Assembly (NCBI GenBank): GCA_019009955.1
Contig: CM032229.1
Coordinates: 78,919,001 to 78,983,000, forward strand
Origin: Riptortus pedestris
Taxonomy: Eukaryota > Arthropoda > Insecta > Hemiptera > Alydidae
Length of the DNA stretch: 64,000 nucleotides
Reading direction: 5' to 3'
The notes beneath the pieces were generated by a model that was given only the letters and a program-made list of their open reading frames with translations, did not search any database and was not told where the DNA came from. This document shows positions 26,880-39,172 of this stretch, piece by piece. How positions within the stretch are numbered: the first letter of the stretch is position 1; each line of letters begins with the position of its first letter. The translations under genes were made by a program, and so were the position numbers.

Positions 26880-27115
26880 TACGTCAACCTCTTGTAGATT
26901 TAGTGAGCTCCTGCAAGGAGGTTCGGAAATACCTGAAAGGCAACTTTCGCCCACTAAATGTTGACGTCAGCAGGCTCTTGAACTATCACCGCCCTCTCGG
27001 GAGACTGACCATTGATGATGTTTTATACATGCAGCATTCGTTTTTATTAAATTTTGACTCACTACTAAAAATAATCTGTTGTTTGTACCGAAGTAGTTCC
27101 TTGTATCCCTATTAA
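26880..27115 (+). other. Weak coding-like stretch, possibly transposon-derived
   Basis: One plus-strand frame reads CKEVRKYLKGNFRPLNVDVS followed by RLLNYHRPLGRLTIDDV and continues open to 27115. The composition is less AT-rich than the surroundings. A related nucleotide segment may exist at 50205-50245 ('gagcccaaggaggtgtggag' with 'atactt'). Two copies would favour a mobile-element origin over a host exon. No family is recognised. Confidence 0.25.
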
Positions 27116-27404
27116 ATTAAATAAACAAAATGTTTGGTTGTAACTAAGTAAATTTATTTCATTTGAAAGTCTCCGTTCGAATGCATCGGATCGAAAACTG
27201 CCATAGAACATACATTATAAGCAATTTTGCAATTTTCATACTAAACAGAAACTATTTTTTTTCTATTATACTTATTCAGGAATTTACGATTTATTTTTAT
27301 TTTCGTGCTCCTCTAGCCCCTCCATCTTAGTTAATTTCAATCAAATGTTACTAGACGTACAACAGTCGCAAATATGAAAGCTCAACACTCTGAAGATAGC
27401 TCTT

Positions 27405-27546
27405 TCAGAAGATTCTCCTTGTGGATGTGCTCATGACTTTCGATGGATATCCTTAAATGTCCATCTGGACCTATCTGGTAGATGACGAAAATTAAGTCCG
27501 TTCGAAGTTACACACACACACGCACACACACACACACACACACACT

Positions 27547-27612
<66 letters not shown>
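27405..27612 (-). mobile_element. Family A fragment ending in an AC/TA array
   Basis: The minus strand of 27440-27505 has the Family A block 'cggacttaattttcgtcatc' and 'taccagataggtccagatgg'. It is followed on the plus strand by an AC array (27510-27548) and a TA array (27549-27612). On the far side of the array the sequence is not Family A, so the array is a junction. Confidence 0.7.
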
Positions 27613-27614
<2 letters not shown>

Positions 27615-29069
27615 TGAGCCCTCACTACTACTCATCGATTGGGACTTAGATATAGATGGTGAAATGTTGTTACGAAAATATATATAATTATAATACTAAG
27701 CTGCAAGTTCTCAATCTTTACTTTTTTAACTTAAAAAACAAAGATGACTATTGTTTTATTTGGAACGAAGTAGAAGGCGGACTTAAAGCTGAAGAATTTT
27801 TTCAATTTGGGTAGACGTTTTAGAAAACAAAGTAATATGCACAAGAATATAACTATTGAACATACATTTTTAGAAGTAGGTCAATACTCTAATGAATGTG
27901 GATTCCATGCATTCCACTGTATAACGTCGTCTTAAAAGTAAAGTCAGAAACGTACCAGCTGAATACATATCTATTACAAAACATGCCCGAAAATTGCCCG
28001 TCCCATCATATATTGTGAAGTAAAAGGACCATACCTACTTCCCACTCTGATGTAAAAACTCTTACGTCCTGAATCAAATTTAAACTTCAAATTCTGTTAT
28101 TGAATCTTACAAAATGTCCAAAAACATTAAAGGAACCAACGGGATTTTCAGAATCTTGATATGTAAAAAAGAAAAGATATCCTTCATTCTTTTCTCTCTC
28201 TTCTGTAAACTGTGCAGAAATGGACTTAGCAGGTTAACAAATTAGACCGACGATATGTTAGTTTATCATTATTTCAGATTTTGGGCTTGGCTGCCTGCTG
28301 CTGTTTCGTAATACGCCCTCGAACGCATTTTAAACCAGTCCAGCAAATTCCCAAGACACGTCATTATTTAATTACACACCCAATAAATTACTATATATTT
28401 TGTCCAGCAGTATGTGAGTGGGTATTTGGCCTCTAACAACTTGAAGCCCACATTAGTAGTTACATGGAAGTGTTTTAAAACAGTGGCGTCATGTTATTTT
28501 GTCTTTAGAACATTTGTAAACTAAGACGAACTTACGTGTGATTTATTTGCTTAGGTTCAATTAAGCAATCGTTCGTCGTTGGCTTCCCCAACTAAATTTT
28601 CCGCCGATATTCAAAGCGACTTCACTTAACAGTCTAAATACTTTTATAATGTGCTAAAGTCCTATTTAATCTTATCTTCTTAATTCGGGATGAATCTTTG
28701 CATAGTGAAATTTCTTAAGTCGAATGAGATTCCACTATATAATATATTATTTACCTGAAACATATGTCGTGGGCACGTGTAAGCTGAAATATATAAAGAA
28801 GCTTGTATTTTATTTTAACATTCAGTTGCACAGTAATATTACCAGTTCCAGGATCACATCCATATTATAAAATAAGCAATACGATTTAGAATTTACAATC
28901 AGTAAAATGTGAAGCGAAAACCAATTTCAAAATTTTAGGATATCAATTAAATGAGCTATTTTCTTTTAGAACATTAAAATATTTAAGCTGTTGAGTGTAG
29001 TAGGAAATTCGCTGTGTATATAATATTTTGCAAATGAGGTATTCTGCTTGGGGCAATTGAAAGCCTTAC
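27613..29069. other. AT-rich DNA without a supported gene
   Basis: Nothing recognised. If the exon at 29070-29163 is real, this is intron downstream of it. Confidence 0.4.
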
Positions 29070-29163
29070 TCGGCAATCGATTGGCACATGAACAAGTGGA
29101 TGGCAGATCGCACTTCCCTCCACATTTATAGCGCTCATAAACTGTCTTTACATTTTGGGCCAT
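29070..29163 (-). CDS. Candidate internal exon, Cys-rich, unknown protein
   Basis: On the minus strand 'ttcattag' ends just before an ATG at 29163, and the frame runs 31 codons plus one base into GTAAGG at 29069-29064, a good donor. An in-frame TAG lies right before the ATG, which fits a 3' splice site there. The peptide is MAQNVKTVYERYKCGGKCDL and then PSTCSCANRLP. The spacing Cys-x3-Cys-x-Leu-Pro-x2-Cys-x-Cys loosely recalls the Cys segment just before the deacetylase domain of insect chitin deacetylases. The match is too short to claim. Composition is more balanced than the flanks. It could also be a chance frame. Confidence 0.35.
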
Positions 29164-29514
29164 CTAATGAAGTCTCTAAAAGTGTAGGTACCTTATACAT
29201 GTGATAGCCCTTTTACCTTTGCCAATAGCTATACTCCCAAACCTGAGATGATAGCTTAAAGTATCATTTCAGTGGAGTTCCATTAAGGAAAATGTGCTAC
29301 TGACGTTGCGCTCATAATACTAAATTTGGGAAATTTCATCAAATACTATGTGATAAAAATTACCTTATATATTAAATATAATATATCCTTTATATTACTT
29401 CATATGTAATAAAGTCAATCTGGAATTACCCCGAGGAACTCTATTAATGATCGTCGGATATTCGTAACTTTTAACTTAAGGAATGTAACCACAGCTAAAG
29501 GTTCCCGGTTACAA

Positions 29515-29884
29515 TTTTCAGATTAAAACTCTATTTTAAAATGGTTTCTGAATAGTTGACGATAAATAACTACACACCCATGTAACATATTTCAAGCAAT
29601 AACATAGTACCAATGACATCTTAAATCATTTATTTACCAATATTATGCCACAGAATGGGACAGACTATTTAAACTAAAGGGGATTCAACTTCTCATTTTC
29701 TATTATGGGTGTGTAGTTTTTTATCGTCAACTCTTCAGAAACCATTTTAAAATAGAGTTTTAATCTGAAAATGAGAAGTTGAATCACCTTTAAATTAAAT
29801 AGTCTGTCTCATTCTGTGGCATAATATTGGTAAGTAAATTATTTAAGTTGTCATTGGTAATATGTTATGGCTTGAAATATATAA
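29515..29884. repeat. Permuted inverted repeat, order X Y X' Y'
   Basis: X (29515-29581, with AAAACTCTATTTTAAAATGG) returns inverted at 29706-29771. Y (29585-29700, with AATATTATGCCACAGAATGG) returns inverted at 29768-29884. The order is X Y then reverse-X reverse-Y, not the usual X Y reverse-Y reverse-X. The junction 'tctgaaaatgagaagttgaatc' joins reverse-X to reverse-Y. This suggests an inverted copy of a circular or tandem form. No coding capacity. Confidence 0.75.
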
Positions 29885-30414
29885 GAGAGTGTGTAATCTC
29901 TAATTTATCTGTAAATTAAAATAGTTTCTGAATTTAATCTTTATAAAGATATAGTAACGAATCGCCCGTAAGTGTGTTCATATTTCTAGAATTACATCAG
30001 TTCCTAAATGTATCAAGCTTCGTTCATGGTCATCTCTTATCATCCTTTGATGTTTCATCCTACTTCATCAGGAATAAAATATTCATATATTTAACAACTC
30101 CGTTAAAAAGGTGGATTAAGAAATTGCATGTTATCTATATCTGGAGTTCATGGCCCACTAAGTTGGAGGTCTTTCTAACTTTCGAAATAACACCTTATGT
30201 AAATTCCTTTATTAATTATTCCCTGGTTCAAAATTCATGCAACTGATATGACATTGAAACATTGGTTCTGTAGCACTCTAATATGTGAGGAAGCAGGAAG
30301 CTCACCTTTCGTCAACTACTGATATCTATCTCTGCCAACTGATACTATAGTGGTATTATTCAAAATAAAGAATTACATGAAATACAATTAGTCTTGTTGT
30401 TTAGATCATAAACG

Positions 30415-30605
30415 GGGCTCAGGTTGGCCATGTAATGAGAGCGACGAGTTCAATTCTTGCCTGGGCAAAGGAAATTATTTAGTGAAGAAATTCATTAAAT
30501 AACATCCTAAGTCCCACCCTGGCCAGAAAAGGGTGGTAACCTGTAGATAACCCGTCCCAATTAGCCTTAGTTGCAAAAAGTGTACATTAATAAAAAATAA
30601 ATAAA
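30415..30605 (+). mobile_element. tRNA-derived SINE, near full length, with target-site duplication
   Basis: It begins GGGGCTCAGGTTGGCCATGT and carries the B-box-like GAGTTCAATTCTTGC about 35 bases further on. It then has the SINE body ('cctgtagataacccgtcc') and ends GCCTTAGTTGCAAAAAGTGT plus 'acattaataaaaaataaataaa'. It is flanked by TAGATCATAAACG (30402-30414) and TAGGTCATAAACG (30606-30618), a 13 bp duplication with one difference. That fixes both ends and shows insertion by target-primed reverse transcription. A partner LINE is not identified. Confidence 0.9.
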
Positions 30606-30671
30606 TAGGTCATAAACGTTGTATTTAAATCAATTTTACTTAGCCATTAATATTTTACATAACTTTTTTTT

Positions 30672-30718
30672 TTATTTATGTATTATTAACGTCCACTTTT
30701 TGCAACTCAGGCTAAATT
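30672..30718 (-). mobile_element. SINE 3' end fragment
   Basis: The plus strand reads TATTAACGTCCACTTTTTGC followed by AACTCAGGCTAA, the inverse of the SINE tail. It is only 47 bases, severely 5'-truncated, and lies tail-to-tail with the copy ending at 30605. Confidence 0.8.
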
Positions 30719-31109
30719 TACATAATGCAAATACAATAACTTTTTTATAAACTGGAAGAATATTGAAACCTTGGATTTTAACCACTTTTACAAGTTCAAA
30801 CTATTGTTTCAGAAATGATAATATGATTCAATAACTTTTGAAAACAATCCAATATTGCATTAAACGATATATTAAAGTGGATGAGAACCAAATTTGAAGT
30901 AAAACATATTTACGCAATTATTTCCTTTACAGTGTTCTATATGATCCACTTTATTCTTAAAGTCTGTTCAGCTGCTAAAATCAACATTTGGTACATAGTT
31001 TTAGAAATCCAATATTCCTCTAGGCTTACTTAAAAATATCTTAGTTTAACGAATCTTATTTTCATGGATTTATGTCCACCGGGTGGGATATTTTAACTAA
31101 TATAAATTA

Positions 31110-31293
31110 TTATTTATATATTAACGTCCAATTTTTGCTAAGGCTAATTGGGACGGGTTATCTACAGGTTACTACCCATTTCTAGCCATGGTGGGACTAA
31201 GGATTTTATTTAATGAATTCCGTCCCTAAATAAATTCATTTGCCCAGGCGGGAATCGAACTCGCCACTCGCGATTAGCCATGTAAGATTAAAG
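31110..31293 (-). mobile_element. SINE, 5'-truncated, with target-site duplication
   Basis: The minus-strand element ends with the usual tail (TTAGCAAAAATTGGACGTTA at its 3' side, plus coordinates 31116-31140) and keeps the B-box-like GAGTTCGATTCCCGCC. It breaks off inside the A-box region near 31293. The bases TAATATAAATTA occur at 31098-31109 and 31294-31305, so truncation happened on insertion and not later. Confidence 0.88.
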
Positions 31294-31305
31294 TAATATA
31301 AATTA

Positions 31306-34289
31306 CAATTACTTATTATTTTTAACTGTTTTAACACCGTCAAAACCAAGATTTATCAAACATATGTTAAAATTTTAAAAACTTGATAACAACCCCTTGC
31401 AAAATCATACAGCTTAGCCTGTTGTAATGCATTGATAATTACTATTTAAATTTATTGTTGTTATTGTACATTATCTTAGTTACTCTTCTTTGGCTTTATG
31501 AGTATAAGTATTTTCCGTTGAAGTACAAAGATTAGGTTAGCTTATCCTCTAATTAATCTCCTCTTTTCTATTACATAGCTTCTAAAATGTCTACATTAAA
31601 ATGTGTTCATTCATTCCTTGTTATCACCATGAATAAAAAAAAATACCTTTAAAAGAGGTGTGGAGTGTGTTTGGGGTTAAAATAAAATTCTTTAGCTACC
31701 GAAATATGACGAATGCATTACCTAACATTAATACAAGTAACAGGATTCAATGCCATTCAGTTACTCTCTGTATATAGTAATGAATATTTGGACAGAAAGT
31801 ATTTGGAATTCATAAATTCAAGTAATATGTTTGTACAGAAAATGTATTCTAAACACTATACTAAAAATAGTCAATATTATTAATTAAGTTATTTCCTACT
31901 CGTAAATCTTGTGTTCTATACATTTTGAAATTACTTTAACTCAAGTGGAGTTATTTGCGTTTTCCATTTTCAACCATCACTGAACCCCCGTCGTATTCAT
32001 CATTAAGAAATTAAGTTACTAAATATTTCTTTTAAATTTTAATTTTCAAGTCTTGTTTACCTAGGACTCTTAAGTGCAAAAAAAGAGGAGAGAATAAGCA
32101 GGTTCTGTCATCTGTGATGCAATGACACACTTCTTTTGTGCGTCATTCCTGCTCGTGGTTCATTTACTTACTTTATGCAACTCCTGCGTGGTATACGTTT
32201 TTATTATAAAACCATTATAAACAAGCTTATTGACAAAGATACGATTCACCTTTGAAGCAAACTCTTAATCATGTTAGTGGTAGTAATTTACAACAAGGAA
32301 CATATTGACAATATTCATCCCCTTTACAGCAAATAAGCGATTCCCTGATTTTTTCGGAAACAAACGAAAAGGTGGTGTCCCATTGAGTTTTGTATAGGGC
32401 TATCCAACATTAATAGCATCAGGAAGATTGGAGTGAATTCCACTCGAGCCTAGAAGTGTTAAAAGAGCCATCCATCAGTTGTAAGCTGATTGATGATAAC
32501 CACTAGTAAATGACTATATAATGAATAGTAAATGAAATGCATACTGCAACATTAATGCACCATCAGCCTAGTTCCAGTGTCAATGATAATTAAGAGAGAG
32601 GACGGTTCATCAGTAAGCAATCCCAATTAATGTGGTTTTTACTGTATGGTTTCTCACTTCCTTTAATTTCCTCACAATTATAGAGTGTAAAATAAGGACA
32701 AATACCATTACATACGAATCCAGACTAGGGTTCAAAAAAATAAAGTTACATAATTCTACCAGAGCACTCCCATATGCTGTGCTATTCCATAAGTTACATT
32801 GCAAAATGAAGATGCGGGAGCCATTAATGTACATATCTCGCGTTGCTTTCTAGGTCTTTTACATAATACTTTCACATTCGAGTTGTATTGTATAAATTAT
32901 TCCAAATGCAATCAGAATGGCAAAAAAGAATTATTAGGAGAAAACACCCTGGCTCGAATACTCATTCGTCATAGTTTAATATATAAAATATATTCTCAAA
33001 TAGTGGAAATTACAATTATGAGAATGTGCGAAAATCACATACAAGAATATATCAGAATAAATTATAGTCACAGCCAAAAACTCTTTCCTAGTTAGGATTC
33101 CTAAGATCGCCTTTCGCGCCTTCGTTTTATCCCTTCAACAGAATCTGTGGTGGTGTGTAAATTTGCGTGGCCCAAAATTGTGTGATCTTCAGTTATATTT
33201 CGTCGAACTTGTTGAGTACTCATTAAAGATAATCATAGCTCATTTATTTTTGGAAGGCTAAAGGTTCTTTATCCTGTACCTCTATAAAAATTGAATTGTA
33301 GAAAATGTACATGAAGCATGGGTTCTGTTAGCCTCCCCAAAAAATATACTGTATGGTGCATAGGTTTGAACCACGAGGAAAGGTAACTCTAGGTGGAGTT
33401 GATTGCAAAAGGTGAGGAGGACTTGCGGTGACTAGGGTTGTACAATTGGTGGGTCATAGTGGCAGATCGCATTGAAATAATCAAAGACAGCGACAGAGGC
33501 CTAAGTGCTAGATGAACTGCAACGCATAGCATTTGAGGAAAATGTTCTATTAATATTCTTGGGAAATATAGGAACGTTCAATAGTCATGATTATTCGCCA
33601 AATATTAGTGGAGTGTAATAGAGGCATACTAACTACAGACATTTCTATTGCATGACCCAACACTCCATGGAATCTTTTCTCTACATACAATAGTTTAGAG
33701 CTGTATTACTTTATCTTTAAAATGAATATTGCTCTATAGTTAGCTTATAGGTGAGTTACTAAAAACAACACATTATTGTTGAACACATTACAATCCAGTC
33801 ATATATAATGTGTAGTGACAAAAACGTTTTGTTTCTAAGGTTGTCTGAAACCAAAATAAGCAGTCATTAATTCCTTAATTCTGGTTATGAAAGAAAATTG
33901 TTATTGACTTCAGCAGAGGCTTGAATAAGAATGCAAAGAATATTTTATTGTAACGAGTATTGGCATACTCAAATCGTTATTCTTTTCCTGCAAAAAGTGG
34001 AACTGTTCAGTTGCATATACACCCCCTAATACTCAAGAAGTGTTGAAAGTGAAAAAATTACAAGTCGTTAGTAGCACGCGACCAGTCTGCCGATAAATAC
34101 TATAAGATATGACACTTAGTAATTGCTAGTATACGTGTTCTGTAGACTGTGAGTTCATATCTCTACACACATCTAGAAAATATATCTATATCTCATTCCA
34201 GAACGGTAACACTCATTGTCTCTGTTTGCAATCGTAATTATTTCCGTGTAACAATATGACATAAAACAAGATACATTTAAGTAACCAGT
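31306..34289. other. AT-rich DNA without a supported gene
   Basis: Nothing convincing is seen. The paired frames at 32610-32853 on both strands have no motif. A weak match to the Family A left end ('tgcaactcctgcgtggtata') lies at about 32176-32195. Confidence 0.4.
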
Positions 34290-34345
34290 TGTTAGATTAT
34301 AGCAGATTTCACTGAAAGGAAATCAGCTATGCAAGTTATACATAT
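34290..34345 (-). mobile_element. Family A right-end fragment
   Basis: On the minus strand: ATAGCTGATTTCCTTTCAGT and then GAAATCTGCTATAATC. This is the terminal hairpin of Family A with its TGCTAWAAT tail. The body is absent. Confidence 0.5.
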
Positions 34346-34699
34346 GGTGTTATAATTCCTACAGGCAGAATTTAATTATTGTACGTAGTGGATCTCTGAT
34401 ATTGTGGAGACTATCTCTGATGCAATATACATTTACTGTGAACAATACCGCAGTTAAGGCTATTCTCCAATGTCTGAAATTTAAATGGTAACTTATTTTA
34501 TGTTTTTCGCCTCAAAAATTTGTAAAATATGTCCTGAAGCTGATGACTTAACTTCACTTGTCTTAAAATACTCATATTTTGCAATCAAAGACTGAACTAT
34601 TTCTGAATATATTAAAACCGGAAACAGGCGAGCGTTTATATCATTACTGGGCATTAACAACAAAGAAAGTTAAGCAGTTATGGTTATTTTTAACTGACT

Positions 34700-36260
34700 G
34701 ATTATAGTTAGTACTTTTAATAGCCCTTCACATTTGTATATAAAAACAAGGAGGAATATTGTATCGTACAAATGGCATGTGAGCTTAATTTCGAAAAACA
34801 TACCAAACTATCAACATGTAAGTAGACATATTTATATCCCACAACTAAAGAAGAAGTAATCAAAAGAGCACTATCTCTAAAAAATAAAGTGTCACTCGAT
34901 AATTTATCTCTATAGAATAAATTCATTAAGAGTACGGTTTCAAATATTACCTCACTCTCAGTCGAAATTTTTAATAAATGCACTCTTAAAGGAAGTTTCC
35001 CCTTCTGAAGCAAGCTAGAGGAAAACCTCTGGTCAAAAAGGGTGATTAAAAGAGAGCTGAAAATTACGGACGTTTATACTTCCTACAGAAGTTCTCATGC
35101 ATTTTTGAAAACATTATGTTTAATGGCTTAGTTGAACATTTTAGAAAGCATCATGTCATCGTGCCCGAGCAATTTGTTTTCCGAGAAAATGTGTCTGTTA
35201 CTTCGGCACGATATGATTTTCTGGAGGGTATAATTCATTCTCTGGAAAGAAATCTGAGCGTAATTTCCAAAGGCTTTTGACTTAGTAGATTAAGAAATAC
35301 AACTGAATAAGTTAGAACATTACAGAGTAAAGGGAATTGCTCATGCACCTTCTCTCTTTCATTTATGTAACCGTAGAAAGAAAAGTTGAAGATATCAGTG
35401 CATATAAAACTATTTCAGAACGCCAAACAATTACTTGCGGCGTTCTCCAAGGTTCAATATTAGGGTCATTACTACTTTTCAATACATATAAACGACCTCC
35501 CTGCTAACCTTAATCTTTATGCTGATGATATCAGTTAAAGTAGAAAATGTATATTCTCAGAAAACCTGAAACAGGATGGTTCTGAAGCTATTATAGCATT
35601 ACCTGATTGGTTATTGCCTAATAAGCTGGCTATGAAAGTGGGGAAAACAAATGTTCTAGATACACCAAATAATCCTCACACTCTTGATGAGTGCTATTAA
35701 TGTATAATAGAAACATTTTGCCAGTCCCCATGGAATCCTAGAGTTAAAGTTAGGATTAACTGTGGGGAAAAATTCAGCAGTGGTATCGGTCGTATTGAAC
35801 AATTAACAAATAAACTAAAATCTTATTAAAATATGTTATGAAATATCTTTCAATGGAAGCACTATTACTAATACATTATGGTTAATTTCATAGTTGGTTA
35901 ACTTACTGGTTGGGGATATGCATTGGGGTAACTCAAAAAATTACAAAAAAAAAAACATTTAATAGATAGTTGAGGGAGACCTGTCTGCCACTCTTTAAAA
36001 AATTAAAAAGAATGCTTTTTCCTTCAATATATATGTACTAAACAATACTTTTGTGAAAAACAAAACCACGAACTTGTTTTACAGAAATAGTATAGCATAT
36101 AATCATGAAACAAGATAAAAGAATATGCTTTAAACCCCCAGCGACAAACATCTTTAACGCACTACCCGAATGTATTAAATCTATAAACAAAAATATTGTT
36201 TGTTTTAAAATAAATTAAAAAAACTTTATATGAAAGAAGATTTTATACTCGAGGTGTATA
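34700..36260 (+). pseudogene. Dead non-LTR retrotransposon: reverse transcriptase part of ORF2
   Basis: Fragments of a LINE reverse transcriptase of the CR1/Jockey type follow each other in correct order but in changing frames. They are TTKEEVIKRALSLKN (about 34845), GLVEHFRKHHVIVPEQFVF (about 35123-35180), ENVSVTSARYDFLEGI, GVLQGSILGSLLLF (about 35440), LYADDIS with the catalytic Asp pair (35515-35535), DWLLPNKLAMKVGKTNVL (about 35606), a 'NHETR' block near 36100 and a Leu-Pro-Glu-x-Ile-Lys-like segment at about 36165. Many stops and frameshifts break it. The endonuclease part upstream is not visible, which points to 5' truncation. No clear poly-A or duplication was found. Clade assignment is inference from the motifs. 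Confidence 0.8.
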
Positions 36261-36505
36261 CTTTCAAATAAATGTTGGCTCATTAAATAAAACTATAAAA
36301 TATTTGACATGAAAATCGGTCAAAAAATAATTTGTGATCAGGTTATTTGTCAGTTTAAAGTCAAGAAAAGATTCCCATCATTTATAAAGCTAGTAATCCT
36401 TTAATAAATCAAAACTAAAGGCATGCAAATACATTAAAAATGGATTTTATATATTTTCAGTGTTATTAAGTCTATCATTAATATTGTTAACAATTAAATT
36501 TATTA

Positions 36506-36712
36506 TTATTTATTAACGTCCACTTTTTGCTGTTATGGATATTTGGGACGGGTTATCTACAGGCTGCCACCCGTTTCTATCCAGTGTTGATAGAACAAGG
36601 ACTAAGGTTTTTATTTGATGAGTTCGTCACTAAATAAATGCTTATTGCCCAGGAGGGAATCGAACTCACCACTACATGTGAGATTAAGGCTGACGCATTA
36701 ACTATATATTAA
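36506..36712 (-). mobile_element. tRNA-derived SINE copy
   Basis: The plus strand shows the inverse tail TTATTAACGTCCACTTTTTG, the body 'gggacgggttatctacaggc', a 20-base local duplication at 'gttgatagaacaaggactaagg', and the B-box complement GGGAATCGAACTCACC. The tRNA head near 36690-36712 is shortened. Flanks are too AT-rich to define a duplication. Confidence 0.82.
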
Positions 36713-37083
36713 TTAATTATATATAATTATTAAATTAATGTGATCAGGGAATTTGAGATAAATTTATAACAAATGTATTATACACGTACAAATAGATTTA
36801 ATAATATTAAAAGAAATTAATTGACATAATATTAGTAAACTTTTTATATAAAACAAATATATTTGACATATCGTATTATGAATTGTTAACATTTAAAGAA
36901 AACAAAAACATTTCATTCATTCATTGTCAAATAAGATGCCTCGTGATCATCAGGCATGGTATTAATGTGAAACGAGTAGGAGTGGTGGTATATCCCTTAT
37001 AATATTAGATTTAGAGAACAAATTAATAGAACGACATGTTGCAGTAAATTAAATTTTAAATACTAATTATTGTTTTTATTGAA

Positions 37084-38069
37084 CACTAGCTCAGATACCC
37101 GGCTTCGCCCGGGAATTCATTTGAGGCTGGATGGTGATAGTATTTTTTTGGCAAGGCTTTACATTGCACAATATTTTGACATTTACCCGTCCCAGTGTTT
37201 AGGGTTAATACCTGTCGTTTCTGTGGATTGTTTATTAATAAAATTAATTTTTTATGTAAGACTTCACGGTCCTCCATATTGTCATATTCCCCGTTTCCTG
37301 TGCATTATGCATAGCTTTAAATTATTAAGGACAAAATATTAACATACATTTGAATTAATTTTCCCGGTGAGGTACCTGGTAGTTCATATTCATATTGAAA
37401 AGAATTGTTGAGCAAATTTCTCTAAATAACAAAATAAACAACTTTTGTTATGTGCATATTTGCCGAAACCCCTATAGGAAACGAAATATCACTATTTTTA
37501 ATTTCAGGCCTCCCTTATAACCCCCACTCCTGCCCGTCCCTAGAAATGTTAGTATGGCTTATTATAAGGAAGGCGTTAGTGCTAAATCACATACCGAGTT
37601 TGGTTTAGTTCGGTTGAGTTTTTTGTGCCAAATAAAATTGTTGAATTCCGTAGTAGTTTTTAACGTATAACTCATTTATACTTAGGTATACGACAAAAGT
37701 GTATACAATAAAAGTTACTCCAAATAACAAAATAAACAACTTTTGTTATTTGCATAATTGCCGAAAATGCAATAGGAAACGAAATATTGCTATTTTTAAT
37801 TTCAGCCCTCCCTTATAACCCCCACTCCTGTTCGTCTCAGAGAATATTAATATAGCCTAAAGTCTAAGTTGGGTTAGTAGTAATATACATACCAAGTTTC
37901 ATAAAATTCGGTTCAGCCGTTTATGCGTGAAAAGGTAACAAACAAACAAATAAACAAACAAACAAACAGACACGAAAGAAACAAAATGCAGTTATGGTGT
38001 CTATGACATGTGAAACGAAAAGTTATCGTGAAATTTTGCGAAAAAAATCAATGTACAGACAGAGGTTAC

Positions 38070-38074
<5 letters not shown>
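37084..38074 (+). mobile_element. Family B repeat, longest copy
   Basis: It begins ACTAGCTCAGATACCCGGCT and TCGCCCGGG, a short GC hairpin. It then has two direct units of about 288 bp (37431-37718 and 37719 onward), each starting CTMYAAATAACAAAATAAAC and holding 'cctcccttataacccccact'. The second unit ends 'accaagtttcataaaattcg', 'gttcagccgtttatgcgtga' and then repeated AAAC units (37939-37970). This end is like the 3' region shared by many insect non-coding transposons and RTE-type retroelements. A TA array follows (38075-38140). There is no coding frame of note; the frames at 37070-37342 are random. Confidence 0.65.

Positions 38075-38140
<66 letters not shown>
38075..38140. repeat. TA microsatellite at the 3' edge of Family B
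   Basis: About 66 bases of TA with one C. The same Family B edge abuts a TA array in inverse orientation at 48313-48336, so the association is not chance. Confidence 0.95.
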
Positions 38141-38983
38141 GATTACATGCAAGTACCTTCCGTTACGATATCAATTAAGTTCTTACGTTCTTAACTCGCA
38201 AATGATTGATCAGTAAAGAACAGACTGAAGCAAATCAGCCGGGTGACTACCTGTTGTTCAATACATTTCTATGTACCTTAAATATTAAGGAGTTAGTCGA
38301 TGTTTCTTGTTTTCAGCACTCATTAAACCCTCACTTCTAATTATCGGCATTTTACTTGGAAATAGAACATTTATGCTGAGAAGATAGTGTGCCATACCAG
38401 CACGTGGGGAATCTTACATTACGCCCACCTGCATTACATTTTTTTTTTTTTTTTTCAAGAAACGATGACCACTGTTTAGTCATTAATATTAGCCGTGTGA
38501 ACTTTTCACTCTTTGTTGATGTAAATAACCAAATTTTTTCAGGTATTACTATAAGTTATTTAAATGAAGAAGATGCCATATACAAAATATGATATATCCA
38601 ACCAATTAATTAATCAGGTGAGCAGTAGTACGTTGCTTGTGGTTCTTATTTACTTTTTAAGGTTAATTAATGAAAGGAGAAAAACGTATTCACACATATT
38701 TGTAAACGTAGAACGCAGATACTGTAATTCATTGAAGGTGTAGTCACTGCGAATCAAATTAAGCAATGATTACAAGACTTCGGATATTATTGCCAATGCA
38801 ATTATTCTAGCTGCATGTTGCATGTTGCTGGATGTTTAGTGCAGCATAAAATTAAAGTTCCTCATAGATAATGATGATAGACATAGATTTCAGGAATCTT
38901 CAAGGCTTCTTGTCATGTCGTCATTGATTTGCAATACATTAGGGATTGATTTTGACTATCAGAGAAATCAATCGAAGTGGACT

Positions 38984-39172
38984 CAGCTTAGCCATGTGCA
39001 TCAAGGCGTTGGACTTAATACACTTGGGTCATTTTGATTTACGTGGACAAAGAAATTATTTCGTGAACGACTCACTAAATAAAATTCCTAGACCGAATCT
39101 GACTAGAATAAGGTGGTAAGCTGTAGATAATCCCAGACTTAGTAGTAGTATAAATTGGACGCTGATGTCTAT
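38984..39172 (+). mobile_element. Diverged SINE copy
   Basis: It contains 'agcttagccatgtgcatcaaggcgtt' (tRNA-like head), 'acaaagaaattatttcgtga' and 'taaggtggtaagctgtagat', all in SINE order, and a broken 3' end 'aaattggacgctgatg'. It is more decayed than the 30.4 kb copy. Confidence 0.65.

Noticed and set aside
34717..35013. 98-codon minus-strand frame
   Set aside because: It is antisense to the reverse-transcriptase relic on the plus strand.
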